From: Mycolicibacterium chubuense NBB4
GTDB taxonomy: Bacteria > Actinomycetota > Actinomycetes > Mycobacteriales > Mycobacteriaceae
DNA: 64,000 nucleotides
Assembly: GCF_000266905.1 (NCBI RefSeq)
Contig: NC_018027.1
Span: 5,084,001 to 5,148,000, forward strand
Direction: 5' to 3'
The position numbers and the translations under genes are program-made. How positions within the stretch are numbered: the first letter of the stretch is position 1; the number at the start of each line of letters is the position of its first letter. Positions 27,566 through 36,092 of this stretch are shown here, one piece after another. Below the pieces are notes generated by a model. That model ran no database searches, was not told the DNA's origin, and saw nothing but the letters and a program-made list of their open reading frames with translations.

Positions 27566-28450
27566 ATGAGCCTTCGCGGGTGGACGCTGTTCGCCGCGAT
27601 GAGCCTCATCTGGGGCATTCCGTATCTGCTGATCAAGGTTGCGGTAGAGGGTGTTTCGGTGCCCGTGCTGGTTCTCGCGCGGACCGCGGTCGGCGCGCTG
27701 GTGCTGATACCGCTGACGCTGCGGCGCGGCGGCTGGGCGGCCGTCCTCGCGCACTGGAGACCGGTCGCGGCGTTCGCGTTCTTCGAGATCCTTGCCGCGT
27801 GGCTGCTGCTCTCCGACGCCGAACGCCATCTCTCGAGCTCGCTGACCGGACTGCTGATCGCGGCCTCGCCCATCGTCGCGGCGCTGCTCGACCGTCTCAC
27901 CGGCGGCGAGCACCGGCTGACCGTCACGCGGTTGCTCGGCCTGGGCGCCGGGCTGGCCGGTGTCGCCGTGCTCGCCGGTCCGGAGCTCACCGGCGGGAGC
28001 GCATGGCCGGTCTGCGAGGTGCTCATGGTGTCGGTGTGCTACGCGATCGCGCCGCTGGTGGCGGCACGCTTCCTCGGTGACGTGCCGGCGTTGCCGCTGA
28101 CCGCCGCCTGCCTGACCCTGGCCGCTGTGGTGTATGCCGGGCCGGCCGCGGCGACGTGGCCGGACTCCGTTCCCTCGACACGGGTGCTGGCGGCGATCGG
28201 CGGGCTCGCCGTGATCTGCACGGCGACTGCGTTCATCGTGTTCTTCGCGCTGATCCGGGAGGTCGGCGCGGCGCGGGCGCTGGTCTTCACGTACGTCAAC
28301 CCTGCGGTCGCGCTCGCCGCAGGGGTGATCGTGCTGAACGAACCGCTGACCGCCTGGAACGTCGCCGGGCTCGCGCTGATCCTGACCGGTTCGGTGCTCG
28401 CCACGCGGACGGTCAGCGGGCTCGCAGAGTCTGCGCAATCACCTCGATGA
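27566..28450 (+). CDS. EamA/DMT family transporter
   Basis: A 294-residue protein with ten predicted membrane helices in two EamA repeats (first half begins LFAAMSLIWGIPYLLIKVAV, second half begins CEVLMVSVCYAIAPLVAARF). The family exports amino acids, drugs or metabolites. Its 3' end overlaps the convergent thioesterase gene by 38 bases, an unusually long tail-to-tail overlap. Confidence 0.85.
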   Translation: MSLRGWTLFAAMSLIWGIPYLLIKVAVEGVSVPVLVLARTAVGALVLIPLTLRRGGWAAVLAHWRPVAAFAFFEILAAWLLLSDAERHLSSSLTGLLIAASPIVAALLDRLTGGEHRLTVTRLLGLGAGLAGVAVLAGPELTGGSAWPVCEVLMVSVCYAIAPLVAARFLGDVPALPLTAACLTLAAVVYAGPAAATWPDSVPSTRVLAAIGGLAVICTATAFIVFFALIREVGAARALVFTYVNPAVALAAGVIVLNEPLTAWNVAGLALILTGSVLATRTVSGLAESAQSPR

Positions 28451-29162
28451 CCCGCTCGGGGTGCTTCTCCAGATAGAAGTGGCCGCCGGTGAAGGTGTGC
28501 ACGTCGCCGCCGCCGGTGGTGTGCTCGTGCCACGCGCGCGCGTCCGCTTCGCTGGTCTTGGGGTCGTCCGTGGCGGTCATCACCACGATCGGCGCACTGA
28601 TGCCGACATCCGTCCCCCGGTGGTAGGCCTGCAGCGCCCGGTAGTCGTTGCGGAAGGCGGGCAGGAAGGTGTCCAGCATCTCGGGGTTGTTCAGCACGCG
28701 CGGGTCGGTGCCGCCGAGGTCGCGCATCACCTGCACGAGGTCGTAGTCGCCCTTGTGCTCTCGTTCGTCGCCGTAACGGCTCGGCGCCCGCGAACCCGAC
28801 GCGAACACCGTCACCGGGCGCCGCCCGTCCCGCGCCTCGACGCGGCGGGCGACCTCGAAGGCCAGCACCGCGCCCATGCTGTGGCCGAAGAACGCCACCG
28901 GCGCGTCGGTCAGAGGATCCAGCGCGGCGGCGATCTCGTCGGCCAGTCCGTCGATCGAGTCGACGAACGGCTCGCTGTAGCGGTCCTGACGGCCCGGGTA
29001 CTGCACGGCGTAGATGTCGAACTCCGGAGCCAGCGCCCGCGACAGCGGGAAGAAGTAGCTGGCCGATCCGCCCGCATGCGGAAAGCAAACGAGGCGGACG
29101 GCAGCGTCGGGTGACGGATTGAAATTGCGGATCCAGCGGCTGCGGTCCGACGGTGTCGTCAT
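28413..29162 (-). CDS. Type II thioesterase (alpha/beta hydrolase, TesA/GrsT family)
   Basis: A 249-residue alpha/beta hydrolase. The N-terminal VRLVCFPHAGGSASYFFPLS and the nucleophile elbow FFGHSMGAVLAFEVARR are signatures of thioesterases that edit or release chains from polyketide and peptide synthetases; the catalytic His is in FTGGHFYLEKHP. No synthetase gene lies in the window, so it works on an enzyme encoded elsewhere or has another substrate. The ATG at 29162 overlaps the stop of the upstream gene by 4 bases. Confidence 0.87.
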   Translation of the reverse strand: MTTPSDRSRWIRNFNPSPDAAVRLVCFPHAGGSASYFFPLSRALAPEFDIYAVQYPGRQDRYSEPFVDSIDGLADEIAAALDPLTDAPVAFFGHSMGAVLAFEVARRVEARDGRRPVTVFASGSRAPSRYGDEREHKGDYDLVQVMRDLGGTDPRVLNNPEMLDTFLPAFRNDYRALQAYHRGTDVGISAPIVVMTATDDPKTSEADARAWHEHTTGGGDVHTFTGGHFYLEKHPERVIEVIAQTLRAR

Positions 29163-29605
29163 CCGGTCGCCTCCCCGGTCACCCGGAGCACGTTGGCCGA
29201 CAGTTGCGCCCCCGGCGGCCCCTCGACCTGGACGTCCTTGAGGATGTTGGCCTTCTGATCCGCGACGGTGAACTTGCCCGGCTGCGGCGCCACTCCTCCG
29301 GTCACCTCGTACTCCACCGTGAACGGCGTCGGCGGGAACGGGTGCAGCCCAACGTATCTCGGATCGATGGTGTAGGTGTAGAGGCACGTCCCGGCCGGCG
29401 CGCATTCCTGTGCCGTGACGTTGACGCCGATGAGGAACTCCTTGGCGGTCGGCACCGACGGCGGCGGCGGAGTGGGCGGTGTGCGCTTCGGCGCGGTGGT
29501 CTGCTGCTGGGTCGGCTTGCTGAAGATCAGCATCGACGCGATACCGACGCCACTGGCGAGCATCCCGACGATCGCCAAGGCGGCGAGCAGCCTGCGAATC
29601 GGCAT
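29159..29605 (-). CDS. Membrane-anchored hypothetical protein
   Basis: A 148-residue protein with an N-terminal signal-anchor (RRLLAALAIVGMLASGVGIA), a Thr/Pro linker (TAPKRTPPTPPPPSVPT) and a beta-rich domain with two Cys (CAPAGTCLYTY) that could form a disulfide outside the cell. I do not recognise the family. It is coupled by a 4-base overlap to the thioesterase gene behind it. Confidence 0.7.
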   Translation of the reverse strand: MPIRRLLAALAIVGMLASGVGIASMLIFSKPTQQQTTAPKRTPPTPPPPSVPTAKEFLIGVNVTAQECAPAGTCLYTYTIDPRYVGLHPFPPTPFTVEYEVTGGVAPQPGKFTVADQKANILKDVQVEGPPGAQLSANVLRVTGEATG

Positions 29606-29667
29606 GCAGAGCAGAGTATCGGGCCGTCGCGGTCAGTCCGCGACGCGGACCCGCCCCGAACCCGAAC

Positions 29668-32547
29668 TCATGTGCTCGCCTTGGCCGCGGCGACCCGCGC
29701 CGGATCCAGCAGGACCAGGGTGTCCCCATCGAGAGTGGACGTGATCTGGGACCCGGCAGTCGTGGGGGTGATCGTTCGCGTCAGCTTGTTGATGGTGGCA
29801 TCACCGGTCAGCGAGCCGGTGTGGGTTCCCGTGACAGTGATGTCGGCGATGTAGTGAATGGTGTTCTGGGCAGCGCTTTGATCGGTTGATTCGACGCCGT
29901 TGAGGATCATGCCCTCGTCGTCGACGTAATCGGTGTACAGCACCGTGCGGACGATGTGACCCGTTGTCGCGTCGGTGGTTTCGGTCACCACGGCGGTGCC
30001 GCCGCCGGCGCCGGTGTACGTACCGGTCGGAGGGAGTGACACCTGCGTGGGAGTGTTGGAGGCCAGTGTGGGAAAGGCCGACGACACGGTCGGCGTCGTC
30101 TTGTCCGCTGCCGTGCCCACGCTGGTGGTGTACTGCAACTTCGCCACGACCAGCCGCGACCTCTGCCCCGTCGGATCCGTGGTGTCGGCCTCCCAGAACG
30201 CGACCTCGGTGCCGTCGGCATTCCAGCTGGGCATGCTGCGGGCAGTCCAGCCGTCGCCTTCGTCCTGGGGCGTGTTGGGGTCGTCGCTGACAAACAGGGG
30301 AATTCCGTCTCCTCGGTGGAGGTCGTCGCCGACGGCGACCAGCCACGGCTGATTCGAGACGTTCACCGCATCCGAGTTCCCTGCGTAAGCCGTGTACACC
30401 GATCCTTGGATCAGGAGCGGCAGGAAAGCCGGGCGCACGATCCGCGTCACCGGGGTCAGCGCGTCGAGGCCGCGCATGCTGTCGATCGTCAGCCACTGGC
30501 CGTTGGGGGACAGATCGGCGTCCTCGTCATAGTCGAGATTGCCCGTCAACCGGGTCACCTCTCCGGTCGCGATGTCGACGACGATGTCATCGACGTTGCC
30601 CGACTCGTACAGCCCGCCGAGGATGATCACGCCCTTGCCGTCGTGAGTCCATTGTTTGCCCTCGCCGACCGGGTAGACGACCCGCGCATCGGTGATGGTG
30701 TAGACCTTGTTCCCGTTCGCGTCGAGGCCCGGCGTCAGCGCCCCGACGATCGGGACGGCAGTGATGAAGCCGGGCGGGTCCGACGGGTTGGGAACCAGTT
30801 GGATCTGGCTGAACAACACGTGCGTTCCGTCCGGGGAGATCCTCATCTCACGTTGCGGATCGGTGGCGATCACTCCTGGCTTACCCGCCGGCGTGAGCAC
30901 GCGGACGAGTCGGGTTCCGTCGGCGTCGCTTTCGTAGATGACATGGGTGTAGGCCCCCGTCGCCGGGTCCACCGACTGCATGAGGATGCGCCCGGAACCG
31001 TCCTCGAAGGGCACCGGCTTGGAGAGGATCCTCGGTGCGGTGGTGCCGGCCCGAAGAGGAGTCGGGTCGACCACGCCACAGGTCACGCACGTCAGCCCGG
31101 TGCCGTCGACATTGACCTGATAGATCTCCCTCCGAGCGCCGGCGGCCGCATCTGGCGGCGTGGCGCTGAACAACAGCGACGTTCCGTCGGCCGCGAAGCG
31201 CGGAATCTGCGCGTTGGTGAAACCGGGCGGCAGCGGCACGATCACGCGCTCGGCGGTCGGCGGTCGCACGCCCAAGTCGATCGTCGTCTGATCTCCGTGG
31301 GGTTGACGGAAGAAGCTCAGCAGGTTCTTCTTGCCGTCGGTGACGGACACGGTGAAGGAGTCGGTCTGCGCCCCGGCGTAATCGATGCCGTCGGGTGTGT
31401 AGGTGAAGTGCCCCGTCGCCTGGTCGATGGTCACGGTGCCGTGCTGCGGGCCCTTGGTCACCGTGTAGGTCACGGTGTCGCCTTCGGGGTCGACGGCGCC
31501 GATGTCGCCGGTGACGGTCTGACCTGTTTGCGACGTCTTGGTCGGGTCGTAGGTGATGGTGGGGCCCTCGTTGAACAGGTTGCGGCGCACGAAACCGAGC
31601 ACGGCCCACACGATCGGGGTGACCGGTCCGGGCGTGGAGGGGGCCGGGGCCAGGAACGGGTTGAGCAGGTTGGTCACGACGCTGTTGAGGAACCCGATGA
31701 CGCCGATGACCGGACCGGCGGTACCCGTCGACGCGGCTGCTGCCGCCACCGCCGGGACGACGAGGGCGGTGCTTTCGGTTGCGGCTGAGGAGGTTTCAGC
31801 CGTGGCCGCCACGCCCGAGGAGGTTCCGGCCAGCGGCGACTCGGTGACCGTGCCGGTGACGTTCGGATCAGTCGGGGCCGCCGCGGCGAGAGGGGCTGAT
31901 GACGCGGCGCGCTGCGCGGGCACCGTCGTGGTTTCGGTGGTGGCGGTGGGGTGCGACGAGGTCGACCGGGTCTCGGTCACCGACGCCGGGGGCCGGTTCG
32001 AGGATTCCGGAACCGTTGCGGTGGTCCCGCCGGTGTCCGGGGACTGGCTCGGCTCCGTCAGCGCGCCGGTGGTGTCCGTGTCGGTCGGCTCCGTGTCGGT
32101 CGCGTCCGTCTCGGTCGCGTCCGTCTCGGTCGTGTCGGTGCCGGTCGTGTCGGTGCCGGTCCCGGTGGTCGACGAGTCGGTGCCGTCGTCTGCGGCGGTG
32201 GCATCGGTGCCGGCGTCGCTCGAATCCGAAGCAGCGTCGGCGCCCGCAGAGTCCGTGGAGTCGGCGGTAGCGACGCTGCCGGCGCTGCCGCCGGCGGTCG
32301 TCGAGTTCGTGGACGGCGACGAGGTCGCCTTCTGCGTGCCGCTGTCAGTTCCCGTCTGCGACGCAGCCGAACCGCCGCTGGTCGTGGTGGAGGCGTCCTT
32401 CGACGACGCCGATGACGTCGAGGAGTCAGCGCTGGCGATGGCCGGCGACGTCGCGACCATCACCCCGATCCCCAGGGCCGCAGCCAGTGCGCCCACTCGA
32501 CCGACGTACCGGCCGTACCCGTTGACCTGCGTTCTCGGTGCGCTCAT
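29668..32547 (-). CDS. Large secreted Ig-like/beta-propeller repeat protein
   Basis: About 959 residues. A signal sequence (YVGRVGALAAALGIGVMVAT, ending ASAD) leads to a ~220-residue Ser/Thr/Asp low-complexity region with TD/TE dipeptide runs, a hydrophobic segment (PVIGVIGFLNSVVTNLLNPF), and an Ig-like/VCBS-type repeat (residues ~340-410: GDIGAVDPEGDTVTYTVTKG, HGTVTIDQATGHFTYTPDGI). A TolB/PD40-like beta-propeller region then has repeated S-P-D-G-x-x blocks (RISPDGTHVLFSQIQLV, LSPNGQWLTIDS). The family is common in environmental mycobacteria as surface proteins. The ATG at 32547 is chosen for its GGGGGAG SD; GTG 32553 is possible. Confidence 0.78.
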   Translation of the reverse strand: MSAPRTQVNGYGRYVGRVGALAAALGIGVMVATSPAIASADSSTSSASSKDASTTTSGGSAASQTGTDSGTQKATSSPSTNSTTAGGSAGSVATADSTDSAGADAASDSSDAGTDATAADDGTDSSTTGTGTDTTGTDTTETDATETDATDTEPTDTDTTGALTEPSQSPDTGGTTATVPESSNRPPASVTETRSTSSHPTATTETTTVPAQRAASSAPLAAAAPTDPNVTGTVTESPLAGTSSGVAATAETSSAATESTALVVPAVAAAAASTGTAGPVIGVIGFLNSVVTNLLNPFLAPAPSTPGPVTPIVWAVLGFVRRNLFNEGPTITYDPTKTSQTGQTVTGDIGAVDPEGDTVTYTVTKGPQHGTVTIDQATGHFTYTPDGIDYAGAQTDSFTVSVTDGKKNLLSFFRQPHGDQTTIDLGVRPPTAERVIVPLPPGFTNAQIPRFAADGTSLLFSATPPDAAAGARREIYQVNVDGTGLTCVTCGVVDPTPLRAGTTAPRILSKPVPFEDGSGRILMQSVDPATGAYTHVIYESDADGTRLVRVLTPAGKPGVIATDPQREMRISPDGTHVLFSQIQLVPNPSDPPGFITAVPIVGALTPGLDANGNKVYTITDARVVYPVGEGKQWTHDGKGVIILGGLYESGNVDDIVVDIATGEVTRLTGNLDYDEDADLSPNGQWLTIDSMRGLDALTPVTRIVRPAFLPLLIQGSVYTAYAGNSDAVNVSNQPWLVAVGDDLHRGDGIPLFVSDDPNTPQDEGDGWTARSMPSWNADGTEVAFWEADTTDPTGQRSRLVVAKLQYTTSVGTAADKTTPTVSSAFPTLASNTPTQVSLPPTGTYTGAGGGTAVVTETTDATTGHIVRTVLYTDYVDDEGMILNGVESTDQSAAQNTIHYIADITVTGTHTGSLTGDATINKLTRTITPTTAGSQITSTLDGDTLVLLDPARVAAAKAST

Positions 32548-32596
32548 CGGCACTCCCCCAACTGACTATCGAAGTGAGGCGCCCGGGTCCGATCAG

Positions 32597-32693
32597 CTTG
32601 CCGAGCGTCAAGTACGAACTTGCCGAACGTAAAGCCATTCCTAGCCGTGTGTCAAGCATCACACTTTCCGGCGGTAAAGTGCGTGCTTGCCGA
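32597..32693 (+). repeat. Three CTTGCCGA direct repeats in a divergent promoter region
   Basis: CTTGCCGA occurs at 32597-32604, 32619-32626 and 32686-32693. The first two share a longer pattern (CTTGCCGA-A/G-CGT-A/C-AAG) exactly 22 bases apart, two helical turns. They lie between the surface-protein gene and the divergent tetR gene and are candidate operator elements. Confidence 0.5.
32656..32686 (+). promoter_or_regulatory. Candidate TetR operator (inverted repeat)
   Basis: An imperfect palindrome with core arms ACTTT (32663-32667) and AAAGT (32676-32680) inside GCAtcACACTTT ... AAAGTGCGTGC. It lies 47 bases before tetR and 110 bases before the divergent surface-protein gene, where a TetR dimer could control both. 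Confidence 0.45.
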
Positions 32694-32732
32694 ATGGCTA
32701 GGACATTGCTTCACTACACGAGGAGGTGAGGC

Positions 32733-33386
32733 ATGACATCAGCAGAGACCGCAGATGCCGGCTCTCCCACCGACACCCGGCAACGGCTGCTCGATGTCGC
32801 CAAAGTCCTGATCAGCCGCCAAGGCTTCGCCGGGACTTCACTCCAGATGATCGCCGACGAACTGGGCTTCACGAAGGCGGCGATCTACTACCACTTCCGC
32901 ACCCGTGACCAGCTGCTCGTCGCTGTGATGGAGCCGATCCTGCATCAGATCCAGCGCGTCGTCGAGATGGCGGAGGCACAGCGCACGCCCCGCACGCAGA
33001 TGAACGCGATGGTGGAGGGCTTCGCCGCCGTCGTCGCCAAGAATCGCTCGCTGGCCGCCGTGATGGTCTTCGATCCCGGCGTGCACCGGGTCCTTCAGCT
33101 ACAGCCGGACTGGGGCGACCTCATCGGGCGCCAACTCGGGATACTGACGCAGCTCGACACCGGCGAGGCCGGCGTCGTGAAGGCCACGGCTCTGATGACC
33201 GGGCTGGCCGGGGCGGCCACCGGCGCACCGCTCGAGATGGACGAGACCGCGCTGATCGACGAGCTGTCCGACATCGGCCGCCGCGTTCTGGGGCTACGTC
33301 AACCCGCTCGCCCGAGTGACTCACCGATGCGGAACCTGCGCGGACCCGCGGCGGGACGGTGGAAGGACTTCCTGCCGGAAGGGTGA
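32733..33386 (+). CDS. TetR family transcriptional regulator
   Basis: A 217-residue regulator. The N-terminal helix-turn-helix spans about residues 17-65 (TRQRLLDVAKVLISRQGFAG, TSLQMIADELGFTKAAIYYH, FRTRDQLL). The ligand domain is generic and does not reveal the inducer. It has an AGGAGG SD. It is divergent from the large secreted protein, with an inverted repeat between them, so it may regulate that gene and itself. Confidence 0.88.
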   Translation: MTSAETADAGSPTDTRQRLLDVAKVLISRQGFAGTSLQMIADELGFTKAAIYYHFRTRDQLLVAVMEPILHQIQRVVEMAEAQRTPRTQMNAMVEGFAAVVAKNRSLAAVMVFDPGVHRVLQLQPDWGDLIGRQLGILTQLDTGEAGVVKATALMTGLAGAATGAPLEMDETALIDELSDIGRRVLGLRQPARPSDSPMRNLRGPAAGRWKDFLPEG

Positions 33387-33439
33387 CCGGCACCCTCTCG
33401 TCGCGGCAGTCCTGGTCGTCCTGGCCGCATGGCCCGGCG

Positions 33440-34483
33440 CTAAACCCGGTTTCCGTCCTCGTCCCAGTGCTCAGCCACTTTCTTGCTCGGCTGCACCCGT
33501 GGCGGTTCGCCCGGCATCTTGGGGTAGTTCGGCGGGTAGGGCAGGTCGCCGAGCCCGCGCTCCTCGTCCGCGGCCACCATCTGCAGCAAGGGTTCGATCG
33601 ACTGCGCAGCGGTCTCGATAGCGGCCCACGGGTCAGGCCGGCCCGCAACGAAATCGGGCACGGTGACGATCGTGTAGTCGTCGGGCTCGGCGTCGCGCAA
33701 CTCGTCCCAGGTCAGCGGCGTCGACACCGTCGCGATCGGGGTCTTGCGCGCCGAGTACGCCGACGCGAAGGTGCGGTCTCGCGCGTTCTGGTTGTAATCG
33801 ATGAAAACCCGCGCACCCCGGTTTTCTTTCCACCACTCCGTCGTCACGGCGTCCGGTGCGCGCCGCTCGATCTCGCGCGCCAGCGCGATGCCCGCCCGCC
33901 GCACCGCGATGAAGTCCCAGTCGGCGGCGATGCGCAGAAAGACATGCACCCCGCGGCCGCCCGAGGTCTTCGGGTAGCCGACCAGACCGAGTTCGTCGAG
34001 GAGTGGTTTGAGCACGTCCACGGCGATCACGCGGGCGTCGGAGAAGTCGGTGCCTGGCTGCGGGTCGAAGTCGATGCGCAACTCGTCCGGATGCTCGGTG
34101 TCCGGGCAACGCACCTGCCACGGGTGCAGGGTCACCGAACCCATCTGTGCCGCCCACGCGATCGCCGAGGGGTGCGTGACCTTCAGCGTGTCGGCGGTTC
34201 GGCCCGACGGGAAGGTCACGGTGCAGGCCTGCAGATAGTCGGGTCGCTTCTGCGGCAGGCGTTTCTGGTAGATCTCCTCGCCCTCGATGCCGTCGGGGAA
34301 CCGCTGCAGATGCACCGGCCGGTCGCGCAGCAGGGACACCATCGGCTCGGCCACCGACAGGTAGTACTCGACGAGTTTCCCCTTGGTCCCGTCCTTGCCG
34401 AGCTTGGGGAAGTACGGCTTGTCGGGGTTGGTCAGTCGGACCTTGACCCCGTCGACATCGAGTTCGGTTGCCGCGCTTGCCAT
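33440..34483 (-). CDS. polD1: Stand-alone LigD-type polymerase/primase (PolD1-like)
   Basis: A 347-residue archaeo-eukaryotic primase-type enzyme like the polymerase domain of LigD. Motifs: HLQRFPDGIEGEEIYQKRLP, the metal dyad in LRIDFDPQPGTDF, TSGGRGVHVFLRI, and ARVFIDYNQNARDRTFASAY. Such enzymes add ribonucleotides or fill short gaps in repair. It shares one base with the stop/start of ligC1 upstream (ATG/TGA overlap at 34483), so it forms an operon with the ligase. It corresponds to the PolD1 next to LigC1 in M. smegmatis and Rv3730c in M. tuberculosis. Confidence 0.92.
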   Translation of the reverse strand: MASAATELDVDGVKVRLTNPDKPYFPKLGKDGTKGKLVEYYLSVAEPMVSLLRDRPVHLQRFPDGIEGEEIYQKRLPQKRPDYLQACTVTFPSGRTADTLKVTHPSAIAWAAQMGSVTLHPWQVRCPDTEHPDELRIDFDPQPGTDFSDARVIAVDVLKPLLDELGLVGYPKTSGGRGVHVFLRIAADWDFIAVRRAGIALAREIERRAPDAVTTEWWKENRGARVFIDYNQNARDRTFASAYSARKTPIATVSTPLTWDELRDAEPDDYTIVTVPDFVAGRPDPWAAIETAAQSIEPLLQMVAADEERGLGDLPYPPNYPKMPGEPPRVQPSKKVAEHWDEDGNRV

Positions 34484-35592
34484 CAGGATCGCTCCAAGAC
34501 GTCGTAGAGATCGTAGTTCAACGGCACGTCGAGCTGCTCGAACGTGCAGCTGGCCGGATCACGGTCGGGCCGCCAGCGCAGGAACTTCACGGCGTGCCGG
34601 AATCGCTGCCCGTACTCGCCGTTTCCCTCCATCTGGTCATAGGCGACCTCGCACACCCGCTCCGGGCGCACCGGGATCCAGCGCTTGTCCGCCGCGGAGT
34701 TCCAGCGGCTGGGTTCGCCGTCGCGCACCTCGTCGCCGATGCGCAGCGGCTCCAGGTCGGCGAGCAGCTTCAGTCGCGCCTTGGCCGTGAACGACGCAGC
34801 GCCACCGACCATCTGGAGCTCGCCGTCGGCGCGGTATAGGCCCAGAAGGATCGATCCGATGCCTTCACCACTCTTGTGGATCCGATAGCCCATCGCCACA
34901 CAGTCCGCGTCGCGGTGATGCTTGACCTTCACCATCTCGCGCTTGCCCGCAAGGTAGGGCCCGTCGAGGCGCTTGGCGATCACGCCGTCGAGTCCGGCGC
35001 CCTCGAACTCCTGGAGCCACTGCGCACCCAGAACAGGATCCTCGGTGGTCCGGGTGACGTGGCACCACTGCTTCTCGTCGACCGCCCCGGACAGCGCCTC
35101 TCGACGCGTGCGGAACGGTGCGCGAAGCAACGACGTGTCGCCGACGGCCAGCGCGTCGAAACCGATGAAGTGCGCCGGGGTCTGCGTCGAGAGCAGCCGG
35201 ACCCGCGACTCGGCGGGATGGATGCGCTGGCTCAGCGACTCCCAGTCCAGCCGAACCCGGCTCTTGGCCGTCTTGCTCCTCGCGTCCGCAGTGTTCTCAT
35301 TGCTCCTCGCGTCCGCAGTGATCTCGCGGGGCACGACGATCTCGCCGTCCAGCACGCAACGCGGCGCGAGTTCGTCGCGCACCGCGTCGAGGACCTCGGG
35401 GAAGTAGCGCGCCAGATCCTTGCCGCTGCGCGACAGCAGCACGACGTCGTCGCCGTCGCGGAACACCAGCGCCCGGAAGCCGTCCCACTTCGGCTCGTAC
35501 GACCACACCCCGGCATCGGTCGGCACCGTGGTCTGCGCCTTGGCCAGCATCGGTTCGAGTGGGGGCATCACAGGAAGCTGCACGATTCCCAT
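34483..35592 (-). CDS. ligC1: ATP-dependent DNA ligase LigC1
   Basis: A 369-residue ligase. The nucleotidyl-transferase motif I is SYEPKWDGFRALVF near residue 30 (adenylated Lys); motif III VLDGEIVVP; motif IV GLDGVIAKR; motif V MVKVKHHRDADCV; the OB domain ends FRHAVKFLRWRPDRDP. It seals nicks and is paired with PolD1, suggesting a gap-filling/sealing unit for repair. An in-frame 27-bp duplication adds TADARSNEN-TADARSKT near residues 95-110, in a loop after motif III, and does not disturb motifs. Confidence 0.92.
   Translation of the reverse strand: MGIVQLPVMPPLEPMLAKAQTTVPTDAGVWSYEPKWDGFRALVFRDGDDVVLLSRSGKDLARYFPEVLDAVRDELAPRCVLDGEIVVPREITADARSNENTADARSKTAKSRVRLDWESLSQRIHPAESRVRLLSTQTPAHFIGFDALAVGDTSLLRAPFRTRREALSGAVDEKQWCHVTRTTEDPVLGAQWLQEFEGAGLDGVIAKRLDGPYLAGKREMVKVKHHRDADCVAMGYRIHKSGEGIGSILLGLYRADGELQMVGGAASFTAKARLKLLADLEPLRIGDEVRDGEPSRWNSAADKRWIPVRPERVCEVAYDQMEGNGEYGQRFRHAVKFLRWRPDRDPASCTFEQLDVPLNYDLYDVLERS
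35273..35326 (+). repeat. 27-bp tandem duplication inside ligC1
   Basis: GCTCCTCGCGTCCGCAGTG recurs with a 27-base period (starts near 35274 and 35301). It inserts nine residues in frame. The CTCCTCGCG core resembles the 33-bp repeat in glxC. Confidence 0.75.
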
Positions 35593-35685
35593 CCTCGTCC
35601 ATCGATCGCGCGGACCGCCATGACCCGCCGACAGTCCAGACCGTACGCGGCGGCCGAATTCATCGTTGCCGGCTGCGTGACGCCC

Positions 35686-36021
35686 TCAGAAGCCGAGGCC
35701 GATGCCTCCGCCGAACGAGAAGCTGTCGTCGTCGCGATTGGGGCACGACACGTCGACGTACACGGTCGTGAACGTCTCCGGAGGCGGACCGTTGAGATCG
35801 GGATTGTGCACGGCGAGCACACGGCATTCTTCCAACGGACGGTTGCTGACGCCGCTGACCCAGTTGATCTGGACGTCGTAGCCCTGCGACTTCAGCTCGT
35901 CGATGACCGAGGCAGCCGAGCCCGCGGGAGGCGCCGGCTCGGCGATGCACGGCGGTGAGAGTGCGACAGTCGCCGCGACGGCGAGTAGCCATGCTGCGAC
36001 GCCCCGTGGGCCCATGGGCAT
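35686..36021 (-). CDS. Small secreted hypothetical protein
   Basis: A 111-residue protein with a signal peptide (GVAAWLLAVAATVALSPPCI, cut after AEP) and a short domain IDELKSQGYDVQINWVSGVS, with two later Cys (LEECRVL and DVSCPNRDDD) that could form a disulfide, and a Gly/Phe-rich end. Small exported proteins of this pattern are frequent in mycobacteria; the function is unknown. Confidence 0.7.
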   Translation of the reverse strand: MPMGPRGVAAWLLAVAATVALSPPCIAEPAPPAGSAASVIDELKSQGYDVQINWVSGVSNRPLEECRVLAVHNPDLNGPPPETFTTVYVDVSCPNRDDDSFSFGGGIGLGF

Positions 36022-36092
36022 ACCTCATGATGCGCCTGCGCACAGTGCTGCGTCCAGAACCGAAAAGCGCTGCGTCATCTCCGCATACGCCA

